Below, one piece after another: positions 1 through 8,447 of a DNA stretch of 22,463 nucleotides. How positions within the stretch are numbered: position 1 is the first letter of the stretch; each line of letters begins with the position of its first letter. Under the pieces are notes generated by a model, which worked only from the letters and a program-made list of their open reading frames with translations, did no database searches and was not told the DNA's origin. Position numbers and translations under genes: made by a program. Origin of the DNA: Hymenopellis radicata (taxonomy: Eukaryota > Basidiomycota > Agaricomycetes > Agaricales > Physalacriaceae); assembly GCA_015501595.1 (NCBI GenBank), contig JADNRX010000788.1, positions 1 through 22,463 on the forward strand, given 5' to 3'.

Positions 1-189
1 CGTCTCATTATCACCCTTCCACTCATTCCTCACTCTTCCCATCACAATTATGCTGAATTGTTTGCCTCTATAGTCATTACTCTTTGTCGCACTCCTACCC
101 TCGCCTGCGCCATCATCTTCACCGATTCCCTGCCTTACCGCAAGGCCATCATCCGGCAGCTCCTCCGCGAAGCCAGCATCAATCTTTAA
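1..189 (+). CDS. 3' end of an unrecognised protein-coding gene (5' cut by window edge)
   Basis: The first frame is open from base 1 to a TAA at 187-189, giving the last 62 residues of a protein. The stretch alternates hydrophobic and polar residues and ends ...AIIRQLLREASINL. It contains IFTDSLPYRKAIIRQ, which looks like a folded domain end and not random translation. I do not recognise the family. A strongly pyrimidine-rich tract follows the stop, as expected of a fungal 3' UTR. The start and upstream exons are outside the window, so function cannot be assigned. It could also be a pseudogene tail. Confidence 0.45.
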   Translation, partial: RLIITLPLIPHSSHHNYAELFASIVITLCRTPTLACAIIFTDSLPYRKAIIRQLLREASINL

Positions 190-931
190 TTCTATTTCCG
201 CCCTGTATCTACGCCTTTCATCTACACACACCGCTTTCATCCTGATCCTCGCATACACGTACTCGCTTTCTTTTTTCTTTCATACATTCTTTTCCTTTAC
301 CGTTGCGCTTACTCTACCTTCATGGAGTCCTTTACCTTAATGTCCGCCTGACTCTTATTCAATACTTCCATTACCGGCTCCGTATTTGTGTCAATCATAT
401 CTCTTTCAGCTTGCTCCGTCCGCGTCTCTCCATTTCAACAAATTCGGCGTCTGTAAGTGCCCCGTTCTCGGAACAAAGATAGATATATTATTGGTGTGAT
501 CTGTTTAGTATATAGTAGAAATCTACTCTGTCTGGAGCTGCACTAGGTATGGTCACAGCGCGCTCTGTTTCAGTCATCGGAACGCGTCCTTTTCTGTGAA
601 GGCAATGCGTCCCAGGACAGTCGAGGGACGTGGAGGGTCTGGGAATGCGTCCTAAGCGAAAGAGGTGTGCGTCCTTCGGCCGAGAGAGACGCATACGTAA
701 TCAGGCACACGGCCGACGTGCCTTGGCCGACAGCTTCCAAACAGTAACCAGACAATTTGCTTCGAATCTTCGATGGTCCAGCATTCCACGTCGATAAACG
801 GCAGACTTGAGTGGCCGAGCAACGAGTGTGTACATGTATGAGCCTGGTACTGGATGATGGATATGGTTCGAAGGACAGAGAATGTCCGTGGCAGAGCCTT
901 GCCTTGGTGGACTGAGCGCGTGACAGTCTCT
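190..931. other. Region without an assigned gene, left of element copy 1
   Basis: 190-440 is rich in C and T on the plus strand and is probably 3' UTR or intergenic. 488-931 has several overlapping minus-strand open frames with few stops. One of them, roughly 652-931, contains SLPFIDVECWTIEDSKQIVW and looks more protein-like than the others, but no family was recognised and no start was found. It may be a relic of a gene or transposon next to the repeat boundary at 932. Confidence 0.35.
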
Positions 932-1061
932 CTGAGTAAAAATGAGAATCAGCTCACTTGAAGGCTGACATCGCCGTGCCCTGTCTGAAGAAGTGTTTAA
1001 TAACCTCCATGTTTTCCCGGTGCCATTCAGAGAGAGAAGGGATCTAAGATGTTTGTGAGCG

Positions 1062-2191
1062 TTAACTTAGCGGTGGAGGCTTAGTTACCGTTTTGTTATT
1101 GCGGTCGGCTCCAGCAATACAAAACCAGTGGTTTCCCCTTCGATTGCCTTGAATTTTGTCCTCGCCCATGCTTGTACAGGCCTCGACGAACTCCTGAGCC
1201 TCCTCCATGAACTTGGGGAGGAGGTCCAAGACGTTCTGCGAGACTGCCGATCGCTAAATCAAAAGGCGCCCCGACGCATCCAGAAATTTCGTAGCCACCC
1301 TTGGAGCGGTTAGTATTAGCGTGTCGCTGGGAGTAGAAGGGCGTACCCCTTGTACGGAACGAGTCGTATGCCCTCCAGGTGGGTCCACACCTTCTCCAGG
1401 CATGTATGAGCGGCATGGATGGCTGCCGCTGAAGCCTTGGCGAACTGTCGGCCCATCCACCAGGTAGATGTTGCTGGAAGGTCCTCTGCGAGGAGGCCTG
1501 TCTGAGCTCGCAGAGTCTCCGCGCGAGCCGCACGCTTTGCTTTCCCTCTCTGCTGGTGGAGGTGGTTCCGTAGGGAGCGTGCCTTCCGAAAATCCGACGG
1601 CTGCTTTGTGGAGGCTGGTGGCATGAGTTTGGAGCTATCGACGCTGTTTTGGCCTGGCCTGGGCGCGCTGCTTTAGGGTATTGTCACATTAGAAGTCGAG
1701 GCTTGGCTTACTGGTAATCGTACGCGACTCGAGGGGCTACGGCCGGGCAGACGTCTTTCGACGCTTAGGGTTTTGGGCTCGGGGCCTGTCGGTGCGCGTT
1801 TGCTTTTAGAGGGCGAGTGTCGGCTCTGGTGCTAGAGGATGTTAACGAACGGGCGGCGTGGGGCGTGGGGCGTGAGGGGTTGTCCGTGGTTAAGATCTGG
1901 TGGAAATGCAGAGCGTCCATAAGAATGTTGATGGCGGGGTCCTCGTTGCGATTGACGTCATCCCGATCCTCGTGTCGGGCGAGAGCAAGGTCTTCGATAG
2001 TGATGCTGAGGGCGTATTGCCCGTCGTCCTGAGCGCTGAGATCAGTGGTGTACCTGGGTGCTTGGTCAGGGCGATGCATTCCTTTCGCGGTCGACTCACT
2101 CAGCGCTCGGCCCAAAGGCTCGGGTGGCGACGTTCTTGAGGGCGGCGCGCCTCATCCTGGAGGCGCTGCTCAGCGCTTGGAGTAGGGGCAT
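1062..2191 (-). CDS. Spliced unknown gene carried by the repeat element, copy 1
   Basis: A TATAAATA box at 2300-2293 lies about 100 bp upstream of an ATG at 2191. Exon 1 (2191-2100) begins MPLLQALSSAS. A canonical 46-bp intron (2099-2054: GTGAGT donor, CCTGACC branch, ACCCAG acceptor) joins in frame to exon 2, which reads YTTDLSAQDDGQYALSITIE and continues with a helical, acidic then Ser/Thr-rich chain. In this copy two single-base differences from copy 2 change the frame of the tail, which ends at 1765. A further coding-like block lies at 1624-1316 (includes TSTWWMGRQFAKASAAAIHA). A last open block, LLPKFMEEAQEFVEAC, runs to a stop at 1062. Splicing between these blocks is unresolved. The family is not recognised; it may be the element's own gene. 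Confidence 0.5.
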
Positions 2192-2292
2192 GGTCGAGGG
2201 CCAAGGGTTAACCCGTCTTCACAGCAGCTGGGGGTATGTCAACGCGCGCGCAGCCGGGGTGATTTCTGAACGCACCGGATGCAGGGCCTCCC

Positions 2293-2300
2293 TATTTATA
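2293..2300 (-). promoter_or_regulatory. TATA box of the element's minus-strand gene, copy 1
   Basis: Read on the minus strand the sequence is GGGTATAAATAGGGAGG, a textbook TATA box. It sits about 100 bp before the first ATG of the spliced minus-strand gene. It is identical in copy 2. Its position, ahead of a gene with an intact first intron, supports real transcription of the element at some time. Confidence 0.6.
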
Positions 2301-2754
2301 CCCCTCAACAGGTCAGCAAACCAAGGCGCGTCCGCACGCGTGATGGTCAACAATCGAGCGTCATGTGTTTTCCTTTGTTTTCCTATGTTTTCACTCACGA
2401 TCGTTTTGGGTATTGACCACGCCGGGGCGTGCTGAGGTTAAATCCACCACAAAAAGTGTGCTACTGTTGGTCTGCGTGACGCCGAACGCCCAGGCAAGCG
2501 TGGTGCTGGATAGAAAACACGAAGCGCAAGCGACTAGACCCTACGCGCTGCTCCGGATCCGGACGAGGAACACGTGGGCGACGTAGAGGCTGTGGAAGTT
2601 AGTTTACACCCAGGAAGAATGGATTCGTCACGGAAAACTGGTGCGTGTATTCCGCTTTCGTGTGAGCCCTGGATGGCTTTTTTCGTGCACTTACCTTCAC
2701 GCCCAGGCAGGACCTTTGATGCTCGACTTATTCAGTCGTACCCCGCGGCGTAGT

Positions 2755-3450
2755 GCAGTTCTGCCTCGTCTAGGAGGATGACCAGGGCGCGCCACGAGTA
2801 AACCGTGGCAATCGTGTGCAGGTATGTTTAGGCCGCCTCACCAAACCCGCGTTGCTTATTTTAACAGGACCGCTCCGCACTTAAAGGCGGTCTGCGTCTG
2901 CGCCCCTCCGTCAACCTTTCCATCCTCAAATTCCTCGGCCTCCAGCAGACTTTCAAGAACGCGCTTACCGGCCTCAACATGGGTTGTGGAAAAGGTGGAT
3001 CCGACTCTGACCCGGGCAAGAGCGACAGCGAGATCCGGCGATTCTGCGTCTCATTCATACCTGAACCACCTCGCCACATCGGCCAGGACATCGATGTTCC
3101 GGGTGCGTTTCTCTTCCAGGGCGTATTCAGGCGAGATTCTTACATTAAATTGCAAGGCAGTTGGCGATATCGGAACTGGCGGGCGCGAGATCGGCTTCAT
3201 GTTCGGCGCCCACAAGAAGCTGGCGTGCTCACGGGCAAGGGAGGGACCTGGAGTGGCAGCTTTATTCGCCCCGAAGCCACTGGTTATGGCGTTATTTATT
3301 TACTACCTTGAACATGTGAGCCCTTCGTTCTTATCTCCTCCTTTACGTGGTGTTCATACGTCCCTGTTAGATGATCGCGAAGGCATGCCCAAGATATAGT
3401 CTCTTCAAGCCCTCTACCCTCGTCGCCATCTCGGGCGCTGGAAACGCGCG
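2755..3450 (+). pseudogene. gdhA-like: NADP-specific glutamate dehydrogenase fragment (N-terminal half), copy 1
   Basis: NADP-GDH makes glutamate from 2-oxoglutarate and ammonium. The plus strand here encodes hallmark GDH blocks: VNRGNRVQ, then [34 protein letters not shown] (the lysine-rich catalytic loop), [54 protein letters not shown] and finally FKPSTLVAISGAGNA at the start of the Rossmann domain. Introns are retained: 2822-2867, 3103-3160 and 3316-3370, all with GT..AG ends, so genomic DNA was copied, not mRNA. It is dead: the Trp before EDDQG is a TAG stop, a stretch after FMFGAHKK is lost with a frameshift, and another shift lies near 3300. A full enzyme is about 450 residues; roughly 150-180 are represented. 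Confidence 0.88.
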
Positions 3451-3830
3451 AATAATCAGGAAATCAACGATCTATTGAAGAAATTCATTGCGCGACCAGT
3501 CGCGGTCGTCGTAGACGTGCGACCATCAACAGCGGGAGTCCCAACCACGCTTATTTCAGAGGATATCAAGGATGTAAGTCCTCTCGCTGTTTATGTGATT
3601 TATTGATACATCAGGCTTACACAGGACGGTACGGAAACAAGGCAAACCTTTCTTCACGCCCCATCTGCTATTGAAGCCGAAGAGGCAGAAGAAGTTGGTG
3701 TCGAACGCCTTCTTCAGGGCGTAAAGGATTCAACAACAACCACTCTTGCGACTCGCCTCGCCGAACAGCCCTCCTCCCTGCGCCTCCTTTCCAATCTGGG
3801 CGTGGTGCCGTCGTCGAAGGCGCTGCTATT
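3449..3830 (+). pseudogene. RPN8-like: 26S proteasome lid subunit RPN8/PSMD7 fragment, copy 1
   Basis: RPN8 is an MPN-domain (Mov34 family) subunit of the proteasome regulatory lid. Directly after the GDH fragment the plus strand switches frame and encodes QEINDLLKKFIARPVAVVVD, then VRPSTAGVPTTLISEDIKD. A 51-bp intron follows (3574-3624, GTAAGT..CACAG), then DGTETRQTFLHAPSAIEAEE and AEEVGVERLLQGVKDS. These match the second half of the MPN domain and the start of the following helical region. Similarity fades after about 3800. Both the protein's N-terminus with the first MPN strands and its C-terminus are missing. The GDH and RPN8 parts are in different frames, so no fusion protein is made. 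Confidence 0.87.
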
Positions 3831-4043
3831 TACAGTAATTGTTGCCTTGCGCGTATGTATGCCCCACAGATGCGAAATGTATTAGACAGAGGCATTTTGT
3901 CGAACTTAGGAGGCTTCAAGATCACAAGAACTGCCTTCGCTTCGCTCCGCCATGATTTACCGGCACCAGGAGCATTGTTTTTAGAGAGTACGCGAGGATC
4001 AATTAACTTCAAAAGACATCATGAGCAATGTAAGAAGCCGGCC

Positions 4044-4760
4044 CACGTCTGTGAGGGTGATCCAATCTGCAACCGTGCGTTGACCCCGTAAGCGCGGTGT
4101 TGGAACATGATCTCCAAAAGTCGGATAGAGGCTAAAACAGAACACGGACCCACTGCGATAAACAAACGCTTAGCCTCAAACGACAAGACGTGAATGTGAA
4201 ACGAGTTGTGAGTTTGGAAAAACCAGAGTCGACGCTGCACCTCTCAGATCTCAGATCTCAATGCTGACCTACATGGATGTAGAGAGGCAAGAGAGAAACC
4301 GCGAGAATTGATTGCCTGTTCAATCAGTACCCCTCTGAATCAGCTCGTCCGAGCCGCTCGGACGACCCATTTCGGGCCGCTGTATGACGGCAAGGAAATA
4401 CTTTCTCACGCTTCTGCTCTTGCTTCTGACCGTCATGTCCAAGGTCTGCACAGGCGCAATGACGGCGAGCGCCTTCGATTTTCGGTATAGCATTTCCCAC
4501 CAGGCTTGCAGGTTCTCTACCGTGAATGGCCGCCACTTCGCAGGAAACGACGGGCTTGGACGTTTGTTGCCCACGAGATACAACACTGAAAACATTTGGC
4601 TACCAGCCGAAATCTCTCCCAACGACTGGTCCCCTAAATCTCTCACAATTTCAAGGTGCGTCTTTTCAAGAGTCAATTCAGTCTTCGTTGACTTGATTAT
4701 CTCTAGATCGATCTGCCCAGTTGTGGCCCATCACGTCGTTCACCGCAAGCGTACAATGCA
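4044..4760. other. Stretch without an assigned gene, containing a short dispersed repeat
   Basis: This lies between the end of element copy 1 and the 3' end of the HPDK gene. The only long open frame is a minus-strand one, 4676-4320, which I cannot assign. It contains AKWRPFTVENLQAWWEML, which could be a short relic of a protein, but it overlaps the dispersed repeat at 4287-4430. An 8-base ATCTCAG-type duplication occurs at about 4244-4260. Confidence 0.4.
4287..4430. repeat. Short dispersed repeat, copy A
   Basis: Starts GCAAGAGAGAAACC and contains GAATTGATTGCCTGTT, CAATCAGTACCCC, GACGACCCATTT and CAAGGAAATA. It aligns with 17351-17487, and its first half more loosely with 21981-22055. It includes a 19-bp palindrome at 4346-4364 (9-bp arms CGTCCGAGC/GCTCGGACG, one-base centre). 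The protein frames of copies A and B are not conserved, so this looks like non-coding repeat DNA, possibly the end of a small transposon. Confidence 0.7.
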
Positions 4761-5640
4761 TTATCTAGGTCGTCTTATACATATTACCGCCTCTACCGCT
4801 TTATCTGTATCATACACTCCATTGACAATTTGAGCGACTTTCGTCACATGCTGAAGTATCTCTTTTCGATTTTGGTGGGGAATGTCTGCAGTCGTGAGTG
4901 CCATTTGTCGGGATGAAAATGGATGCGGGACGTCCGGACCAAATTTTTGTATTCCTCCCAGGACAACGCTGTCTTTGCGTAGGTAAAGAAGGCGCGAATA
5001 TTGGTTTCATTGATGGTTTCGGAATTGATCGAGTTAGGAGCGTAGAGGACAGGCCAGGGAATGCTCATGACGGTGACAGGATGAGCTTTCGAGCATTCTC
5101 TGTCGCGAAACTCCGACATTACGACTTGAAACCGGTTCAACCAATTGTCTTTGGTCGGAGGGTGCCGAAATTGTTCGTCGCGCTCATTGCAACGAGATAG
5201 TTCTTGTTCGATGGCCTTCTCCCAGGCATATGTTTCGTCCACCGGAGACCCGTCCGCTCCTGCCGCCTTTTTGAGTCGCTCTTCTAACTTTGACGAGTAG
5301 GCTCGTGCATCAGCAAGCGCCTGTTCTAGATCCGACGAGTTCGCTCGCATAACTCTGACAGTCTCTACGGCCTCAGCATACTGAGCGCTATTGGCGGCTG
5401 TGGCGGCAGCCAGGGCGTCTCTAGTCTCTTTGTGGGCGTCTCGTTCAGCCGTCAGGTGAAGGCATGCCGTTTCGAGTCGTCGTTCGAGGACGCGAATCTG
5501 CTCAATCAAAGATAGATGCAGCGCTTCGCCGTTGCAATGCGCTATTTGGTGGCGCATTACCGCGTCTGGATGAGGGGAGAGATCAATAGCTTCTAGCTCT
5601 TGGAGCGAGAGAGTTAATCTGTCGTAGAGACTTTGGAATG
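4761..5640 (-). CDS. Coiled-coil protein with C-terminal HPDK (J-like) motif
   Basis: The minus-strand frame is open from about 5640 to 4844 (237 residues from the Met at 5557). Its middle is strongly helical: heptad-like Leu/Ala spacing from LIEQIRVLERRLE through YSSKLEERLKKAA suggests a coiled coil of about 100 residues. The C-terminal part has SIPWPVL, then TNIRAFFTY, then RIHFHPDKW, an HPDK motif like the HPD loop of J domains and of a related family common in mushroom genomes. After HPDKW the frame stops at 4844. The next frame continues with DIPHQNRKEILQHVTKVAQ and IVNGVYDT to a stop at 4761, the expected end of that family, so a one-base frameshift near 4890 is likely. The 5' end is uncertain; in-frame coding continues above the Met at 5557. 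A TATATA at about 5885 could be its promoter. Confidence 0.65.
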
Positions 5641-6436
5641 TGGGAACGGATGATGGGCAGAATATCCGACGGACGGAGTGGCGTCCATTATTGGAGAAAG
5701 CAAGCTATGACACGAGTGAGACGTGGAGAGCGCCACTAAAGTGGCGACACACTATCGAGGACGCGTTGAGTGGTATGAAAGATAGGTGCTGGAACTCGCT
5801 GATCAGGATGAAATTAGTGTACCGTGCGATGGCCACAGCGCCTAACCAAGAGCCTTTGTGCAATACCCAATATGGTGTCGGTACATATATAGCGCCAGCG
5901 CCGTCACGACCTGCCTGAGAGGCCAGTTGGCCACATGCAATCCTCCCGAACTCACGTCCTAACCAAGGGATGTTGAGAACCTTCCTCCACCTCCCATGTT
6001 CTCACGGCGCTGGGATTCTAGTTGAATTCGCAATTTCGATCTTCAATCATTCAAGCATCATTCGTACAGACTGAGTAGTCTCCATAAACAGCTGGCCCGA
6101 GCAGCTCGGATCTAGACGAGCCAAGGAGCACTACGCCATGAATCGCATGCAGCTGGGAGGCACATTCCTTTGTCGTCTTCACAGTCTCGTGTCCTTCTCG
6201 TGCCCAATGGTGAATCTTTCATCGGCCCCTCATCGCGGTCCCCTCCCCCCAAATTGCAGTACTTGCTTCATGCCAGGCGCGGAGTCACGAAGGTCCCGAT
6301 CCACAAGAATGAGTGCGAGGTTCAGGCGCAAATCTTCACATTGAATTACTAGTATAGCAACGCTGTAATGAATGTCCCGGTGCGTGGTGATGGTAAAGTA
6401 TGCGCTTGCTTTGTTCTAGTTCCAAATCCGGTTCCC
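5641..6436. other. Stretch without a recognised gene
   Basis: Holds the probable 5' flank of the HPDK gene (CATATATAG near 5885) and a perfect 16-bp palindrome at 5731-5746 (7-bp arms CGCCACT/AGTGGCG). An unassigned plus-strand open frame runs 6170-6352, including VLLVPNGESFIG and VTKVPIHKNECEVQ. A CCCGAGCAGCTCGG palindrome near 6095 resembles the one inside dispersed repeat A. No family was recognised. Confidence 0.35.
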
Positions 6437-7340
6437 TCAGCGGCGCCTCATTGAATCGCTAATCGGGGGAAGCCTTAGGCTCGCTCTGTCAAGCTGTTCA
6501 GGCTCCCGCTGATCTTGGGGGTGGTGGTACCACGAGAAGGATCGAATGGAGGGGAGCGTCGTGGCGGAATTGGAATACGAGCCGCCGGGAGGTCCTGGGG
6601 GGTGGCTGAGCGGGGGGAGCGCCGCCGCCATGGCTGCTGATGCGACGTTGGTTGAGGAGATGAATGTGACAATGGACGCCTCGGGCAGCTTTTGTCCAGA
6701 CCGTCGATTTTTCGAGGGCGACGACGACGGAGCCTCGCTCGTTTGTGGCTGGGCTTGAGACGTTTTGCTAGGTCGTTTGACCGACTTGCCGGCAGAAGAC
6801 TCAGCGTCGTGTCGCCTCTTCAGAGCTTTCTCGTATTTTTCACTAAAACATAGGTTTCAGCTGCACGTCAAATGTGTTTTAATGAACCTCTTACTGTTCC
6901 TCCGCGTGTCGAGTGTTTTCACCCGACAGCGGAGTGCGGAAGGAGCATATCGGACAGTAATAAATCCTTTTCAATGCCACAAGGTCAGCGCGCTGTTACA
7001 GAGGTGCAGAGCCGTGATTCGTACCCGTCAGGCCGTCTGTTGTGTTCAAGAACATGCCCCCTCATATACAATACCTCCTCGTTGCATATATGGCAAGCTC
7101 TATATCCTGGTTGCGTTTTCGGTGGAAACTGTATGTCCATCAATGAACGCGCTGTAAGAGCTAAAGAAAAGAGACACTTACAATAGCCTGAACATTTGGG
7201 TACGCAGAAACTCCGGAAGCCGAGCCCCACGAGCGGCCGGGAGTCGATGTGCTTCCTCCAGGCGAGCGGGGGCTTTGAACTACGTCGACGTTCATGTAGA
7301 AGGGAAGAGACTGGTCTTTCGACGACGAAGAGCGAGACAT
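6437..7340 (-). CDS. C2H2 zinc-finger protein, spliced
   Basis: The start is ATG at 7340 (MSRSSSSKDQSLPFYMNV), and exon 1 runs to a GTAAGT donor at 7181. The middle exon structure is unsure; it includes GYRACHICNEE. The block ending at 6895 has IYYCPICSFRTPLSGENTRH. A 52-bp intron (6894-6843, GTAAGA..TTTTAG) splits the codon of the last zinc ligand. After splicing the finger is C-x2-C-x12-H-x3-H, a perfect C2H2 match. The last exon (6842-6437) is basic then Ser/Pro-rich (EKYEKALKRRHDAESSAGKS), suggesting a nuclear, DNA-binding protein. The conserved split codon and intact final frame argue that it is functional or only recently lost. The target is unknown. Confidence 0.68.
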
Positions 7341-7717
7341 GGCTAGGAAATGGATATTTGGAGGGCACTTGTTTGATCAGTTTTATAGACGAGCCACAGA
7401 GACAAAGGAAGGCGTCCTCCATTTGTCAATAGATTGTATGGTACAATGATGGTTATGTTTGCGGTGCCTATCGCGGTCAAATTAAGCAATGTGTGGTAGC
7501 CCTTTGCATGATGGCATCGCACCAAGTGGCGACAAAAGGCCGGCTTTGACCAGCGAGCAACCTGCAGCCTTTGGCTAATCGGTAGAGTGTAATTGCCGGT
7601 CCAATGCTGAGACAAAGACTCCGTCAAAGATATTTAGAGCCAAGCGCGCAGATAGTTCAGTCGCAAAGAGCGTCCTTCAATCGAAGTCATTCGCATATAT
7701 ATTTAGTGTAAGGGTAT
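7341..7717. other. Intergenic stretch
   Basis: Between the start of the C2H2 gene and the stop of the RING gene, both on the minus strand. It should hold the promoter of the former and the terminator of the latter. I see no convincing coding frame; minus frames here are shadows without motifs. Confidence 0.4.
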
Positions 7718-8035
7718 CTATCGAGTGGGCTTCAGCTCAGCGATGAGCTGGCCAACGAGATGATTGGTAACGACGCCGTCTACCAGGAACTCGCCGCAAA
7801 ACGGACACTCCGTCGGCAGACGTTTGTTCTTGGGTGTCTTGCGGTAGTGGGTGATGTGAGCCTTTGATAGGCGCTCGAAGCAGCCGTTGCAGTACGAGTG
7901 CCCACACTGGGCACTGTATGAGGTAATGAGCGAAGATCCGGAAGAGTGAATAAGAACGTACATTGTCGCGGCGAGATATGTTTTGGAACACAGGGAGCAC
8001 CTCAATGCCTTTTGGACGCGTTTAACGCGCTGCAT
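7718..8035 (-). CDS. Small RING-finger protein (probable E3 ubiquitin ligase type)
   Basis: ATG at 8035 and TAG at 7718. A 48-bp intron (7961-7914, GTACGT..TACAG) joins ..YLAAT to IAQCGHSY.., giving 89 residues. The protein is almost only a RING: C-S-L-C, 11 residues, C-G-H-S-Y-C-N-G-C, 24 residues, then C-P-F-C. That is the C3HC4 ligand pattern C-x2-C-x11-C-x-H-x2-C-x2-C-x24-C-x2-C. It is followed by a short tail with NHLVGQLIAELK, as seen after RINGs in related fungal proteins. RING proteins usually recruit E2-ubiquitin; the partner is unknown. A paralogue lies at 21062-21397, and both loci share an upstream block. All ligands are intact here. Confidence 0.78.
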   Translation of the reverse strand: MQRVKRVQKALRCSLCSKTYLAATMYVLIHSSGSSLITSYSAQCGHSYCNGCFERLSKAHITHYRKTPKNKRLPTECPFCGEFLVDGVVTNHLVGQLIAELKPTR

Positions 8036-8100
8036 TGTATGATATAGTTGATTTTCAAGCTTGACTGCTCGCTGCTAACCGAAGGATGAGCGTACTCAAA

Positions 8101-8373
8101 GGAATGAGCAAGAAGGAAACTTACTGCTTGCTCGCACTCGCGGATAACGGATAAGAGCTGAATGAAAGAAAGACTTGTAAGATGTCAAAGCCAGTAAAAC
8201 ATAGGGACTGACGCTGCGGTCACGAAGAGAGAAAGTGCTGCGAGTTGAACGCCGGAGAGACATTGGACGATGATGGTCCTGTGATGGGTCGGTGAAAGAC
8301 AAGGCTCCAGCCTTCTGGCTTTAAAGGACGGAGCCACGAGGCGAGTTCCTTTGTTCTTGAGGGGATGAAAGAC
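8101..8373 (-). repeat. Conserved block upstream of RING locus 1
   Basis: This ~275-bp stretch aligns with 21425-21703, which lies at the same place relative to the second RING locus. The best-kept parts are AAGAAGGAAAC at the low end and GGCTTTAAAGG plus CACGAGGCGAGTTCCTTTGT at the high end. On the minus strand both copies encode NKGTRLV followed shortly by FKA. It may be a 5' exon, 5' UTR or promoter duplicated with the RING gene. Confidence 0.6.
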
Positions 8374-8447
8374 GCTAAAGGCTCCGAAGAGGTTATTGAT
8401 GAAGATCAACTGCTTCGTCCGAAGTCAGCACTCTACCGAGGCACTCG

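Larger units (their letters stand above)
932..4043. repeat. 3.1-kb direct repeat (gene-capturing element), copy 1
   Basis: Bases 932-4043 recur in the same orientation at 13105-16208. By eye the copies differ by about six substitutions, two single-base indels near 1780 and 1830, and one 10-bp indel near 2745, so identity is about 99.7%. Identity starts at CTGAGTAAAAATGAG and stops after AAGCCGGCC, and the flanks of the two copies are unrelated, so these are sharp ends. No inverted termini, TG..CA ends or target-site duplication were seen. Contents from left to right are a minus-strand spliced gene (1062-2191), its TATA box, a glutamate dehydrogenase fragment and an RPN8 fragment. The terminal 190 bases have no recognised content. 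Confidence 0.93.

Noticed and set aside
2861..3091. Minus-strand frame opposite the GDH fragment
   Set aside because: Shadow of the plus-strand GDH coding sequence, with no motif of its own.
2824..3399. A 191-residue plus-strand protein starting MFRPPHQTRV and its copy at 14989
   Set aside because: It reads through a GDH intron and mostly in the wrong frame; the real signal is the GDH fragment spread over several frames.
932..4043. Canonical Helitron
   Set aside because: Gene capture and an A/T flank at copy 2 would fit, but neither end is TC or CTRR with a clear hairpin, and copy 1 is not flanked by A and T. Left open as an idea, not called.
652..4200. Copy 1 interrupting a minus-strand reading frame
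   Set aside because: Minus frames at 4200-4044 (TVADWITLTDV) and 931-652 (SVLRTISIIQYQAHT) are both open, but they join in frame only if two shared bases (CT) are assigned to the flank. Stop codons are rare in this region generally, so the evidence is too weak.
5640..5918. Plus-strand 92-residue frame starting MGTDDGQNIRR
   Set aside because: It overlaps the 5' part of the minus-strand HPDK gene and its likely promoter; it has no recognisable domain or splice context.
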